The notes: generated from the sequence alone by a model not told the origin. 64,000 nucleotides of DNA from Halalkalicoccus sp. CGA53 (GCF_036429475.1 NZ_CP144124.1:215643-279642), one strand, 5' to 3'; counted from the first letter of the stretch, positions 1 through 9,717 are shown. Numbers and translations: made by a program.

Positions 1-268
1 CAATCGAGATGTTCTCGCCAGATCGGATGGGATCGAAGAACTGATTTCGGAGCGTCTCCAAGGCAGATCCTACCTCGTCTTCAACCAGAGAACGAATCGT
101 TTCAACTTCGGCATCGAGGACGTCCTCGCCGAGACCGAGTCTATCCAGCAGATCTGCCACTTCGTGAGTGCCCCCACGGAGGGCAGTATCGAGGGGTTCG
201 AGGACCCGCACTAACTCGACCGTGAGCTTTTCCGCTGAGCTGAGTTCCGGGGATTCTTGTTCGGTCAT
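1..268 (-). CDS. hypothetical protein, partial (C-terminus outside window)
   Basis: An open minus-strand frame begins with ATG at 266-268 and runs off the left edge after about 89 codons. The protein is strongly acidic (MTEQESPELSSAEKL at the start) and its predicted alpha-helical pattern has no recognisable motif or membrane segment. Its ATG directly abuts the TGA stop of the 918-residue gene upstream (TGAATG junction), so the two are very probably cotranscribed and translationally coupled. A small acidic partner next to a large membrane-acting protein could be a chaperone, adaptor or immunity protein, but that is only inference from position. I do not recognise the family. Confidence 0.6.
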   Translation of the reverse strand, partial: MTEQESPELSSAEKLTVELVRVLEPLDTALRGGTHEVADLLDRLGLGEDVLDAEVETIRSLVEDEVGSALETLRNQFFDPIRSGENISI

Positions 269-3025
269 TCACCACACCACGGGTACCTCTACGGGGTGAC
301 GCTCGATTTCCATACGTTCTCGAGATACAATCGGCAACTCAGCAGGCCGTACCGACACTGATCTCCCCCGTCCCATCGACCGAGCGAGATCCGGTGGCGC
401 ATACAGAACTTCGGCGTAGTATTTATCGCGTGATGCGATCTTCGAAGGAGCCACCCCGAAGATCTTCTCGGGGCTTTTCCCTTGGGACATGTCCCAGATC
501 TTCGCATCCCACTTTTTTATCACCCATTCACCGTCGTCGGTTAACGCCTCTTCCGAGTCAATTTCGAGATCAAGGGTGGAGTCTGGGAAGTTCACTCCAG
601 TCCACTTTTCGATTGCATCTAAAAGAGGATATTGTTCGAAAACGGCAAGTTCGGTTTTCCATGAAGGGTCAGTGACCGTAAGGTGCCTCCCTGATACAAT
701 GTCATCGTCACCAAGAGGAGCACCGAAGCTGAATCGGTGGAGATGGTCGTGAGGCAGGTCTAATGGACGGTACCGCCACACGGTTTCCAACGGGGGGTGT
801 CCGCCGGTTTCCCGTTGCCGATGTTCGTTTACCACCGGCAAAAGTCTGAGAAAGAGCGCTCCATTTCCCATAATCCGGATATCCTCCGTAGTATTGTAGA
901 CATCCGATGGCTCAATTCGGATACGTCCATAGTATCGTTCGGTACCTTGATGCATTTGTTTCCCTAACGTAATCTCTTTCAGGCCAATAGGACGTATTTG
1001 ACTGTACATTTGGGAAACTTGTGCCGTGTAATTGGGGTCGCCAATCCAACCGTGACCAGGTAGAAACCGTTGCACGATCCCTCCTTTGTCCGAATCGATC
1101 TTCCGATAGCCGAACGTGTCCTTTTCCGGTTTTATATAATCTTCATCCGTCAAATCATCCCATTCAACACCAAAATAGGTTGTCCGTAACCAATCGGCAA
1201 TCTCCGAGTCCGAGAGAGCCGCGATCAATATGATTCCGATAACAGCGATGTAAATCGCGGCGACGCCAAATCCGACAGACGCAGCCAAGACTCCCGCGGC
1301 CGAGTAATACGCCGCCGAAAGGCCGAGTACGCCGCTGAAAGCGGCAGCTCCATATCCCCAGGCAGCATTGTCACCACGTTCGATCGCATCGGACATCGAA
1401 TACACGTTGAGGTAGATGTCAAGGATGTCCAGTGCTGGACCGATTCGTTTAGCAGCTTCACCTGCCAGTGCGTTCGCTTGGACGGATTGCCTCCGAGCAG
1501 CCTGCTCCGGTACACCGAACAACTTCTCAAAGTCGTTTCGGAACCGTGTGATAATCTGTGGTCCGTCGATGAGCAGTCCAATCATCGTCCGAAACGCCCG
1601 AGCTTGTTCGACATCCGATGCGTCTGTATCCGCCATCGTACTGAGTGCCCCGAGTGCACCTGAAACGCCAAATGCGAGCTTCAGTTGACCCGTCGCAATT
1701 GCGGCGCTTGGGACCTCTAATTGACTAACGAACTTATCAAGCCCATTCACGAGTACAGTCGAAATGGCCATCGTCTCCTGGGTCGTCCATGATTCGATGC
1801 CTTCGCGCTCAAATTCGCTCAGCCGCCCTGATTCCCATTTCGGACGGACGGCGTCGATGTCCCTCCACGAAATTTCATCTATCGCGTTTTCTATCAGTTC
1901 GTCGGTAGCGTAAAGTGAGGTGATGCCTGCAAGGAACTTCTCCACTACTTCGCTCGGTTTGGGCTTGTTGGCATGCTCTACGAGACTCTTGTAAGTTGGA
2001 TCGGGTTCCCTAGTGGCATAAAATTGATACAATCCTGGGAGCAGCTGAGACAGGAGGTCCGTGACGTACTCGCCAATAGAATAAGGTTCCAACGTACCCA
2101 GTTCCGATGCGGGGATGTGAGCAAAACTCAACCGACGCGAGTCCCCTGAACGAACATAATAATTTTCCACCTGCTCTTGGTTCTTTGCAAAGACGGTAAT
2201 GTAGATCTCTTTTGCAAATTCGATTGCCTCATCATCTTCTAAAAGAATCTTGTTATCCGACTCATCCCTCCCTTTCCATAGTCGAATTGGGCCCAAAAAT
2301 GAGAAAGGATTCAGTATCGATTTTCTCTGATATTCGAACAAATCAGCCAGGAATTCTCGCCCACAGTGGGAATGTGAGAGCCCTTCGGTGAGCTCCCGGG
2401 CGATGATGATCTGGTCTCGGAAGCTGCATTTGACAAATGCGGCATAGAATTCATTGTCTTTGGGGTTAAAATCGACTTCCCTCGGTGTTTGCACCTCCTC
2501 CCGGGGGTTTTCCGAACCGTATTTCATATAGTGAATCAAACGCTTTGCCTTCCACTCGACCGAGGTGCGCCGCCAGAAGAGTTGCCGTCCGAACGAGATG
2601 AACTCATTATCGAACGAATCGTCGTCGAACAACCGAGTCTGTAGCCCGCCCACTAAATAATCAATTTCCGCCTCCAAATCGAGTGCAGCGGCGAGATTCT
2701 CGTCCCCATCCCAATCGCGTCCCCTCGCCTCGTGAAACTGATCCACACCGAGGGCTCGGTACAATTCCTCCGTTGAGAACCCGTCAGATTCTCTGCCTTG
2801 GCTGATTAGCTGTTCGATCGTTGACCACAGGTAGACCTTGCCGATATGGCGCTGCTGGAACGCCTGCCACTCGTCTAACGCGGATTTGTATTCCTCATGA
2901 AACCCTATTGCCGTTCCTATTGGGCCCAGCCTCGGCATCGATCTCCCCGGGGTTATTTTTCCTTCGGGTAAGATATCCCGCGGCCCATCCATACCGGAAC
3001 CGTCACCTGAACTCACCCTATACAC
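269..3025 (-). CDS. large putative membrane-acting toxin/effector-like protein
   Basis: The open frame has 918 codons with GTG at 3025; an ATG twelve codons in (2992) is an equally plausible start. Residues 1 to about 480 are soluble and acidic without a motif I can name. Roughly residues 540-620 form a hydrophobic hairpin-like block (Gly/Ala-rich, then a long Ile/Val/Ala helix ending ALSDSEIADWLRTTYFG). That arrangement, with a short D-x-x-I/L-x-x-W-L motif after the last membrane helix, resembles the C-terminal part of VasX-type type VI secretion effectors. The last 280 residues look like a beta-rich domain. It follows the lipase-like remnant with an 8 bp overlap and abuts the next small gene. 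Function is inferred from architecture; it may instead be an uncharacterised haloarchaeal surface or secretion protein. Confidence 0.55.
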   Translation of the reverse strand: MYRVSSGDGSGMDGPRDILPEGKITPGRSMPRLGPIGTAIGFHEEYKSALDEWQAFQQRHIGKVYLWSTIEQLISQGRESDGFSTEELYRALGVDQFHEARGRDWDGDENLAAALDLEAEIDYLVGGLQTRLFDDDSFDNEFISFGRQLFWRRTSVEWKAKRLIHYMKYGSENPREEVQTPREVDFNPKDNEFYAAFVKCSFRDQIIIARELTEGLSHSHCGREFLADLFEYQRKSILNPFSFLGPIRLWKGRDESDNKILLEDDEAIEFAKEIYITVFAKNQEQVENYYVRSGDSRRLSFAHIPASELGTLEPYSIGEYVTDLLSQLLPGLYQFYATREPDPTYKSLVEHANKPKPSEVVEKFLAGITSLYATDELIENAIDEISWRDIDAVRPKWESGRLSEFEREGIESWTTQETMAISTVLVNGLDKFVSQLEVPSAAIATGQLKLAFGVSGALGALSTMADTDASDVEQARAFRTMIGLLIDGPQIITRFRNDFEKLFGVPEQAARRQSVQANALAGEAAKRIGPALDILDIYLNVYSMSDAIERGDNAAWGYGAAAFSGVLGLSAAYYSAAGVLAASVGFGVAAIYIAVIGIILIAALSDSEIADWLRTTYFGVEWDDLTDEDYIKPEKDTFGYRKIDSDKGGIVQRFLPGHGWIGDPNYTAQVSQMYSQIRPIGLKEITLGKQMHQGTERYYGRIRIEPSDVYNTTEDIRIMGNGALFLRLLPVVNEHRQRETGGHPPLETVWRYRPLDLPHDHLHRFSFGAPLGDDDIVSGRHLTVTDPSWKTELAVFEQYPLLDAIEKWTGVNFPDSTLDLEIDSEEALTDDGEWVIKKWDAKIWDMSQGKSPEKIFGVAPSKIASRDKYYAEVLYAPPDLARSMGRGRSVSVRPAELPIVSRERMEIERHPVEVPVVW

Positions 3026-3767
3026 CCCCCATTGATCGGATTGGTCGGACTTGGTTAGGGAGCCAACCTATTACCAGATTGGCCGTCTCGGTGATCACCT
3101 CGACGCGCAGCCGGAGACATCCCGCGATCAACTCGGTCATTTCCTCGAGCCACGACGCTGGGAAGCCGTCGCTTACAACGTGCACCTGCTCGGAAGCCGA
3201 GACCTCTGCGTAAACACCGTCGGTTGCGCCCGTGGTTCCTTGCTCGCTACGCGTGGTATATGATTGACTGATCAGGGGCGGCCTCGCTTCGAGTCGGTCC
3301 GACCGACGGATGGAGGACGTATCGTTCGACGGTGTCCCCATCTCGCATCCGATTCCGTGCGACCAGTCGAATGATTGTGCGCCGATATCGGAGACACGCT
3401 CCTCCGCCCCGCCGACGTCGACAGTACCGTCGAAGTCGTCAGCGCTCTCGGGGTACGGTCCGACTGGCAGCCTCCAGTCGTAAGTGACAATGAAAAGTGT
3501 CTCGTCGAGTGCGTAGCCGACGTTCTCCAGGCTCACGATGAGATCGTAGTAGTACCCGCCGAGCGGATCGACTTCGATCACCTGTTCATACTTGGACTCG
3601 TCATCGTCGTCCGATACGGGCCGTTCCGGTTCGATCCCCCGCGTGAGAAACCACTCCTCCATGTGCTTTCCCGCACCGAGCGTACCTACAATTCCCGGTA
3701 CGATCAGCACGGGGCGTTCGACGTGATCGGGACGGTCCTCCTCCTCACTCATTAGTGGATTCCCCAA
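3018..3767 (-). pseudogene. LCAT/PGAP1-like alpha/beta-hydrolase fragment, degenerate C-terminus
   Basis: Residues about 18-105 match the start of lecithin:cholesterol-acyltransferase-like lipases: a strand with PVLIVPGIVGT, then YYDLIVSLENVGY and the YDWR motif. The rest (about 140 residues) shows no G-H-S-x-G nucleophile elbow and no catalytic Asp or His context, and its composition turns random-looking. The family is normally 400 or more residues, so this is a truncated and probably rearranged copy whose frame happens to stay open to the start of the following gene. Lipase effectors of this class often accompany contractile-injection or type VI toxins, which fits the downstream neighbour. 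Enzymatic activity is unlikely. Confidence 0.6.
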
Positions 3768-4450
3768 TACCGCTTCGACCGGTCCACCACGGTCGTCGAC
3801 TCCCGATCCGCCGTCCTCGGTACCACGTCTTCCGTCGGTCCCACCGCCGGCCAGCGCCCTCGATTACTCTAGTTGTCATTATCTCGTGTCTCTTCAGGAT
3901 CGACATCTAACGGGTAGGTCCCCAGACACTGCTGTCGTTGTAGCCGATCGCGTACCCGGGCGGTCCAAACGCTCATAGATACTCAAGCGTCTTCGACCGA
4001 CTCTTGGTGTGGGGGGAGACGAACGCTTCAACGTTCGAATAACCGCCGGAAAAAGTGGATTTGACGTCGGCTGAGTGAGGCGCTTTAGCAAGGCCGCTTA
4101 TCGTACATGTGTTTTGATCGAGGCCCTTGGTAGTCGACGATCGGGCGGATCGATCCCCGATGACAGCGCCGCGCATAACATCGTGGATCATGGCCGAGCG
4201 AGGTTAGATAACTATCCGTTGAAATTCACCCAACAGGTGAAAATTGTGCAAATAGTGAAAATAGACAGGTGATCACTTCTTCGCAAGATTATCGAACTTC
4301 GAGCGTGGGCAGATGAAGTTGACTCGGAGATGGGTGGCATCTATCGAATTTGATCCACCAGGAGAGCCAGAGACCCCTTGAAAGTCACGGGCAATACCAG
4401 CTGCCTGTAGCCATCGCTGGAATATAGACGAGGGTCCTTGGTTTAGCTGA
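3768..4450. other. intergenic stretch, no supported gene
   Basis: Short open frames exist on both strands but none has recognisable protein character or a convincing start. The sequence from about 4200 to 4270 is A/T-rich. Probably decayed DNA between the toxin-like locus and the toxin-antitoxin-like pair. Confidence 0.4.
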
Positions 4451-4891
4451 TCAATCGGTGGTTTCTTTCCAGAGATCTTCAATTCGTTCGCGGATGATCG
4501 CCAGTGTCCGCCCGAACATCTCCATTGGAGAAGCCTCTCCAACTGGGTCCGTGACGGGCTCACCACTCCCATCTGGCGGCTCGTGGAAGTGCGATCTCGG
4601 TGTATAATGCGTGTGCGGATGACGATCCCAGCGACACTGCCACCCCGCCTTTTCGATCCACTCCTCTCGATAATGGATTCGGTAATCGCCGTTCATATAC
4701 CATCGCCACCGGATGAACGCCACCTCGACTGACGGAGGATATCGATCGGGATCCAGCTGAAAATACAGCGCCGTTCGTCCTGCCTCATCCTCGGCCAAAG
4801 AAACAGAATCGACAAGCGAGTGCGTACGTCCTCGTGCCGAAAGAGCCTCCAGAACGCTCAGATCGAGCGGAGCAGTGGGTTCATCAGACAT
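4451..4891 (-). CDS. TumE-like (DUF6516-type) toxin candidate
   Basis: A 146-residue protein. The central part (about residues 55-115) has the look of TumE/DUF6516 proteins: strands rich in Tyr/Arg followed by a basic, His-rich segment (RWDRHPHTHY, then HFHEPPDG) and a C-terminal helix (RTLAIIRERIEDLWKE). This family comprises small toxins paired with HTH antitoxins. The gene starts at ATG 4891, 21 bp after the stop of the winged-helix gene, so the pair forms a two-gene operon with the DNA-binding partner first. The assignment rests on the His-rich motif and gene order; no catalytic residues are established for me to verify. Confidence 0.55.
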   Translation of the reverse strand: MSDEPTAPLDLSVLEALSARGRTHSLVDSVSLAEDEAGRTALYFQLDPDRYPPSVEVAFIRWRWYMNGDYRIHYREEWIEKAGWQCRWDRHPHTHYTPRSHFHEPPDGSGEPVTDPVGEASPMEMFGRTLAIIRERIEDLWKETTD

Positions 4892-4912
4892 ATAAGAGTT
4901 CGTCGAAACGAC

Positions 4913-5455
4913 TCACGCCGACAGTGGTGTGTCCGTTCGATGCCGGGCGATCCGAAGCGCTTCACGGTGGAGGTGCATCTCTTCACGAACCGATTCCCAG
5001 TCGGTCAACGTCTCCCACAGATCGTGGATTTCGTCATGAGTCGCGTCGTCCGGTGGGAACTCGACGGCATCCGGTGTCGAAACCTCGAATCGGTCCCGGT
5101 AGTCTGCGTCTCGCTGTTCGAGTCGGTCTAACGCCGTGAGTAGCTCCGATTCCGAATACTCGGTTGAGAGGGCGTCCGCACGGCGCCAGCGGTGATACTC
5201 CTCGTTTCGCAGGTACCGAGCACCGCGCGAGTCCTCGATCTTTCGAGCGATTCGTTCGTCAACAAGCTCTTCGAGGTACTTTCGAGCACTTTTCGTCGTA
5301 CAGTGTGCCTGCTCTGCGACATCTGACGCAGCAAGAGGAGTGCGAACACCCGCTAGTACCTGCTTCACTCGCTGTCGTGTCCCATGTGTTTGTTTCCAGT
5401 CCGCGACTTCGTCCTCAATCGTTGAGTCCGAAGGCGCCGGCCCGAACGAGCTCAT
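4913..5455 (-). CDS. winged-helix DNA-binding protein, probable antitoxin/regulator of TumE-like toxin
   Basis: A 180-residue protein. Residues about 28-80 form a winged helix: RQRVKQVLAG, then LAASDVAEQAHCTTKSARKYLEEL as the HTH and a basic wing (RKIEDSRGARYLRNEEY). Residues 95-175 are helical and charged, suited to dimerisation or partner binding. It is the promoter-proximal gene of the pair, the usual order for an autoregulating antitoxin. It resembles the haloarchaeal DUF7342-type regulators. The upstream 45 bp are A/T-rich (TAAATATG at about 5480) and may hold the TATA element. Confidence 0.65.
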   Translation of the reverse strand: MSSFGPAPSDSTIEDEVADWKQTHGTRQRVKQVLAGVRTPLAASDVAEQAHCTTKSARKYLEELVDERIARKIEDSRGARYLRNEEYHRWRRADALSTEYSESELLTALDRLEQRDADYRDRFEVSTPDAVEFPPDDATHDEIHDLWETLTDWESVREEMHLHREALRIARHRTDTPLSA

Positions 5456-5639
5456 ACGTTCCCATTCGTTTCAAAAGGGTAAATATGTTCTGTTATAGGG
5501 GGAATAGTTACTCACTGAAACGCCCCGCTTAGGTTCAAGCTCGCTTTTCGATCCACGTTCGAGACACACCACCGGTGCAAATGAAACCGGTGTTCTCGAG
5601 CTTCGAGGGGCCGACTCACCCGAAGACGCACGACTTGAT

Positions 5640-5942
5640 CAGATCTGGATCGCGGGACATCCGATCGGGTTGATGCACGATCTCTACAACCAGCGCTCGG
5701 TCTGTGAGACCGTGAACTCGGTGATCAAGCGCTCGGACGGCTCGAGTGGTCTGCACAACGTTTGAACACGTTCTCGCCGAGACTGTGATCGACGGTATGA
5801 GAGGATGCAGTTCACAGATCTGGGACGTTCAAAAGTTACGCCAACCACTCCCGCCGTCCGAGCGCGGGCTTGGTTTCGCCAGTTCCGCGAGATTACGCTC
5901 ACCGCCGCAGTCTACAACGTCGAAAAAGCTGTCAAACAATGA
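5640..5942 (+). pseudogene. C-terminal remnant of a DDE transposase (IS4/IS5-type)
   Basis: From about 5668 the frame reads LMHDLYNQRSVCETVNSVIKRSDGS, the typical region around the catalytic Glu of haloarchaeal DDE transposases. It then breaks, and a second frame ends AWFRQFREITLTAAVYNV and stops at 5940-5942. At least one frameshift or deletion separates the two parts and the N-terminal two thirds are missing. Two similar C-terminal tails occur at 10.1 and 58.8 kb. Confidence 0.7.
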
Positions 5943-6247
5943 AATCCGTCGCCCTCTGCGGATTCAATGGAGCCGAGAGCACAAACATGAAGACGAATGA
6001 GAGTACTTCTTGAACGTCAAAAGTGCGGTTCCATACCAATCCGAGAAAATATCGAGTCTCAAATAGAGAATCTCACAACTTATTTATAAATGCCTTGCAT
6101 TATTTGAGACACCGTTCCGGGGAGTTGCCGTCGAGTCTCCCTGCCAGTCAAATAGCGATGCAGCAGGAATGTTAAGCACTTTCGAACAGATACTGCCGAA
6201 CGAATGAATACATCAGTCCACCACTACCGAACTATCTGTCCGGCACT
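5943..6247. other. A/T-rich intergenic region upstream of the nuclease gene
   Basis: Contains a TATA-like TTTATAAA at about 6083-6091, a possible archaeal promoter, although it lies some 160 bp before the ATG at 6248. No gene is seen. Confidence 0.35.
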
Positions 6248-7108
6248 ATGAGTCAACAACTCACCGACTGGAGCGTTGTCGATGACTGGTGGGAACTAGC
6301 AGGCACCCATGATACTGACACCCTCGCTGACCTGCACGCGCTGCTCGAAGAAGTAAACGAGCAGTGGCGTGAGAGTCCAGCGTGTTTCGACCGCGATCCA
6401 CTCTGTGCAGCGTGGCGTGACAACGGGCCGCTCCGCACCACTCAGGAAGAAAACTGGTCACAATGGCTCGCGCATCTCTGCCACACCGCTCCAACGCACT
6501 TCATTACCCGTGTCTTCGATATCCAAGTCACTGAGAACCCTGCCCGCGTTCGCTGCGAAGTTCCCCTCAGTTCGGACGCCACACACGACCGTCGAGTTGA
6601 TGTACTCATCCAGTACCCAGACACTGGGATTTCAATCGAAGTCAAAATCGACGACGACCACTACGCCAAAACACCGGAAACAGCAGGGCTCATCGAACGC
6701 CATGACCGGAAAAGAACCTGGCATCACTACCTACTACTCCCGGCCACTAACCACGGACAACTTCAAGCGAACACCCGAACGAGACTCGATACTACCACAG
6801 ACGCTCGCGCGGTACTCCGAGGCTCGCAGTCGAACGAAGCCGACGTGACCGTACTCTACTGGCGCGACATCAGCCGCGCACTCCGCCAAACACTCCTCTC
6901 CGACGCATCTGCAACCCCACACTGGCAGGCTACCGCGTACACGCTCATCACCATCATTGAAACCGTGCTCTGCCAATTCGCCACGGAACCACTCCTCGCC
7001 AGTCACACTAGCGCTGAAACTGTCGGCTTCGGAGACCAGACTCAACTCCGAAACACGCCACTCGCCACCCAATACGATTACCTCACAAACACCCACACCC
7101 ATGAGTGA
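6248..7108 (+). CDS. PD-(D/E)XK superfamily nuclease-like protein
   Basis: A 286-residue protein starting at ATG 6248. The centre holds a PD-(D/E)XK core: RRVDVLIQYP (candidate catalytic Asp in VDV), a turn, then SIEVKIDDDHY with the E-x-K pair, at about residues 117-140. The N-terminal 100 residues are helical with several Trp; the C-terminal third is helical and may serve dimerisation. The partner reading frame overlaps the stop (ATGAGTGA), the signature of a translationally coupled two-gene unit. Such nuclease pairs are found in restriction or phage-defence cassettes, but no methyltransferase or helicase lies nearby, so the role is open. Confidence 0.65.
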   Translation: MSQQLTDWSVVDDWWELAGTHDTDTLADLHALLEEVNEQWRESPACFDRDPLCAAWRDNGPLRTTQEENWSQWLAHLCHTAPTHFITRVFDIQVTENPARVRCEVPLSSDATHDRRVDVLIQYPDTGISIEVKIDDDHYAKTPETAGLIERHDRKRTWHHYLLLPATNHGQLQANTRTRLDTTTDARAVLRGSQSNEADVTVLYWRDISRALRQTLLSDASATPHWQATAYTLITIIETVLCQFATEPLLASHTSAETVGFGDQTQLRNTPLATQYDYLTNTHTHE

Positions 7109-7667
7109 CGACATCATCACGACCGGCTTCGAAGCCGATCGGTACCTGAAAGCCCGGCAGCTCGCCTACGACTTCGAAAGCACACTCCTCGGCACTCTCG
7201 AACGTACTGGGCGAACGATGCTCCGCGACGCTGAATACCACACCGACGTGGCGTTCAGTGACAAAGCACTCGGCCCCGATTACACCCCACACTCGCCACG
7301 ATCCGCACCGAAGCCTCACTCCGACACGACGACAATCCCGATGTGAACACCACACTCAACGTTGCCGTCGAATGGGTCACTCCCGACACGATCGATGACG
7401 CGCCCGACACCAGTGATGCGTACGGCTACGTCCTGTACAAACTCCAGCACGGCTCCCAAACCGTATACGACTCCGTCCGCGACAACCACTACCGCTGACG
7501 ACGCGTGGCCCGCCGTTCGATTCTACGAAGACCAGTGGTACAATCCACAAAAACACGCTCCTGGCGTTGTCGCCATCCCACTCACTACACCAGGGACGAT
7601 ACACGACCACGTCGACACCCTACACGACCACTTCATCAACGTGTACGCACCCGCACAGAAACGATAA
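7101..7667 (+). pseudogene. partner of the nuclease gene, split by two compensating frameshifts
   Basis: A frame starts at ATG 7101, inside the stop region of the nuclease gene (MSDDIITTGFEADRYLKARQ), and stays open to TGA 7344-7346. Protein-like sequence moves to another frame near 7285 (LATIRTEASLRHDD, then NVAVEWVTPDTIDD and YGYVLYKLQHG, stopping at 7496-7498). It returns to the first frame by about 7490 (DDAWPAVRFYEDQWYNPQ) and ends at 7667. The ancestral product would be about 185 residues. I do not recognise the family. Loss of this partner suggests the two-gene system is no longer functional. Confidence 0.6.
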
Positions 7668-7689
7668 CAGCAGGACTGGAGCAAAAATA

Positions 7690-7870
7690 ATCCAGCGGAT
7701 TGTAGGATCGCTCGACATCGGTCGTCCGTAAGGGTCTCAAAGATAGTACGAGGAGACGAGAGATGGGAAACAAGAGCCTCTGACAACCAGTGCCGGCGGA
7801 AATTGTAATATCTGTTTGACAATAAATCTTTAATATAGATTGAGATGTTTGTCAGGCCCATGTCAGACAA
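7690..7870 (-). pseudogene. possible winged-helix (ArsR-like) N-terminal fragment
   Basis: The minus-strand frame starting at 7870 contains TIFETLTDDRCRAILQSAG, which resembles the opening of haloarchaeal ArsR-type regulators. The HTH that should follow is absent, so this would be a truncated copy. It is short, and could be chance. Confidence 0.3.
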
Positions 7871-7911
7871 TGATACAATGGGAAAGTGTTTTCTGACGGA
7901 TTATTTTTGTG

Positions 7912-8133
7912 TTAGCTAGGAAATCCCGCCGCTGATGGTGGGAAGGAATCGCGTTCGTTTAGCTGGGCGGATACAACCGCTACGGCCGGCTGACTGTCCA
8001 TCTTCAACGGACCTTCGGTGTCCAACGCTTTCGCGTCCTGAATGACGAGTCCGCGCCACGTCAGCCTGTGTGCGTCTTTGACTTCTTTCAACCGCTCGTA
8101 CTCGTCCCCGTGTGTGCCTTCCCCTTGATTAGA
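7912..8133 (-). pseudogene. unidentified C-terminal gene remnant
   Basis: Without an ATG, one minus-strand frame reads HGDEYERLKEVKDAHRL, then RGLVIQDAKALDTEGP, and ends SFPPSAAGFPS at a TAA (7912-7914). Composition is coding-like, and the tail is reminiscent of IS605-type TnpB ends, but I cannot place it with confidence. It lies just downstream of the acetamidase gene on the same strand. Confidence 0.3.
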
Positions 8134-8145
8134 AAGGAGCCATCG

Positions 8146-9132
8146 CTAGGAATACTGGTCGAAGAACGCCTTATCGAGTTTTACGCCCACAGTCGCGAAT
8201 CCGGGGTGAACGAACTGGTAGAGGCGAACCGTTATCGCGGGATTCACACTCATCTGAACGTACGCTTCGCGCTTTCCCAGTCCGTGTTCTTCGACAAGCT
8301 CTTCGATCATCGCTTTAAAACAGCCATTCACAGCGTCTTCGGTCGAACCTGCGTTCTTTGCTGAGTCGACGTGAATGATCGACTCATCGTCTTCAATTCT
8401 GAAGACCCCAGGAACGGGCGTATCGACGATCTCGACACTCAGCTCGATTTCCGCGATCGACTCGACAGCGATTCCCGTGTACTCGGAATCACTCTGTGAG
8501 GCATGGATATCACCCACAAAAAGGAGACCACCGTCGTTGAACGAACTGAGATAGACGGTACTGCCCTGATCGAGATCCCGGACGTCCATGTTTCCACCCC
8601 AGGCTCCTTGTGAGGTGACCGAATCCTGGACAGTGCGTCCGGGTGCAGCAGTGATGGTTCCGATGTGTGGGTTCAGATCCCAGCTCCAGGTGTGATCTCC
8701 GAGTTCCATCGTTGCCGTCCCATCGGCAGTCGTACCACTCGGACCAGACTCGAGTTCAACTTCGTGAGCGAAGTTGGTCTGACACTCTTCCCAGCCACTG
8801 TGGCCGGCAAGACAGCCGAATTCCTCCAGCGTGGTGGTCATTCCTCGTTCTGGGCGGATCGCCTCGACAGTGACCGCGAGCGTATCTCCGCGCTCTGCGC
8901 CCTCTACGTGGATCGGTCCAGCGAGCGGGTTTCCGTCGAACGCCGGTGGTGGTGCCTGCAGTCCAGGGATATCCTCAGGCGTAAACGATCCGAGGCCGTG
9001 ATCGAATAGCGTTCCTTCGAACGCATCCCACGTTTCGACCCGAAATGACTCTCCTGGATCAACGTACAGCAACGGCTCCATGTCACGCCCAAACTCGTAC
9101 TTGTTTGCATCTTCTCTGTCAATTGTCTGCAT
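8146..9132 (-). CDS. acetamidase/formamidase family protein
   Basis: A 328-residue protein with the family's landmarks: an early GESFRVETWDAFEG segment, PLAGPIHVEGAERGDTLAVTVE at about residues 70-90, NPHIGTITAAPG near residue 155, and the GGNMDVRDLDQGSTVYL and GDIHASQSDSEYTG segments expected at the active site. It hydrolyses short amides such as formamide or acetamide to ammonium and the acid in the cytoplasm. Length is normal and the frame is intact. It faces a region of MITEs upstream. With the DUF1989, ureohydrolase and carbamoylase genes to the right it points to use of organic nitrogen. Confidence 0.9.
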   Translation of the reverse strand: MQTIDREDANKYEFGRDMEPLLYVDPGESFRVETWDAFEGTLFDHGLGSFTPEDIPGLQAPPPAFDGNPLAGPIHVEGAERGDTLAVTVEAIRPERGMTTTLEEFGCLAGHSGWEECQTNFAHEVELESGPSGTTADGTATMELGDHTWSWDLNPHIGTITAAPGRTVQDSVTSQGAWGGNMDVRDLDQGSTVYLSSFNDGGLLFVGDIHASQSDSEYTGIAVESIAEIELSVEIVDTPVPGVFRIEDDESIIHVDSAKNAGSTEDAVNGCFKAMIEELVEEHGLGKREAYVQMSVNPAITVRLYQFVHPGFATVGVKLDKAFFDQYS

Positions 9133-9551
9133 ACACCACTAGCCACACAGTACCACGAGAAGTGATTTTCTACAAAGGCAGGATCACCACTGATACCTAA
9201 TTCATATGGAAAGCAAAGCCAGCGACGTATCGCGGTGCTCAAGATATCGATTTACTGGTAAATACGATATTAGACCGGATCTGGATCGAAGGGTATCAGA
9301 TCGGCTCGATTTCACTTGCCGACGCTATAAGATCGAAACACTACCCGACCGAACTCGATTACACCGGATCTTATGTAGGTAACATCCGAACACGAGTCAT
9401 TTTTTATACAGATATCCGATGCTCACCCTCATGAATCCTCGACTCATTCGCAACGAAATCGAGGATATGTTTTACTGCTAAAACATCATCCTGATTATAC
9501 TCCAGAAGTCGTTCCCAATCAGATTCTCTCCCACGAGTGGAATAGTCGGAA

Positions 9552-9717
9552 CGCTCTTGGGTAGAGGATTGTTGGTGGAGAGCAGTCTGGCGATTTCGTC
9601 ATCCACATCGCTTCCGAGAAAGGTAACCGGAACGGTGTTCTCGAGAGTGCTACTGCTGATCGAACCAGCCGACACCGGGTCGGAAGCGGTTCACCAACAA
9701 TCTACGCCACAAGAGCA
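9552..9717. mobile_element. MITE of the IS1595-end family, copy 1 (diverged interior)
   Basis: About 165 bp framed by imperfect inverted ends: the left begins CGCTCTTGGGTAGAGGATTG and the right ends CAACAATCTACGCCACAAGAGC on the same strand. There is no transposase. It shares its ends with the copies at 9.77 and 61.31 kb. The interior has drifted and I see no clear target duplication. Confidence 0.55.

Noticed and set aside
4075..4272. A 65-residue plus-strand frame
   Set aside because: No ribosome-binding context, no motif, and it ends in low-complexity A/T-rich DNA.
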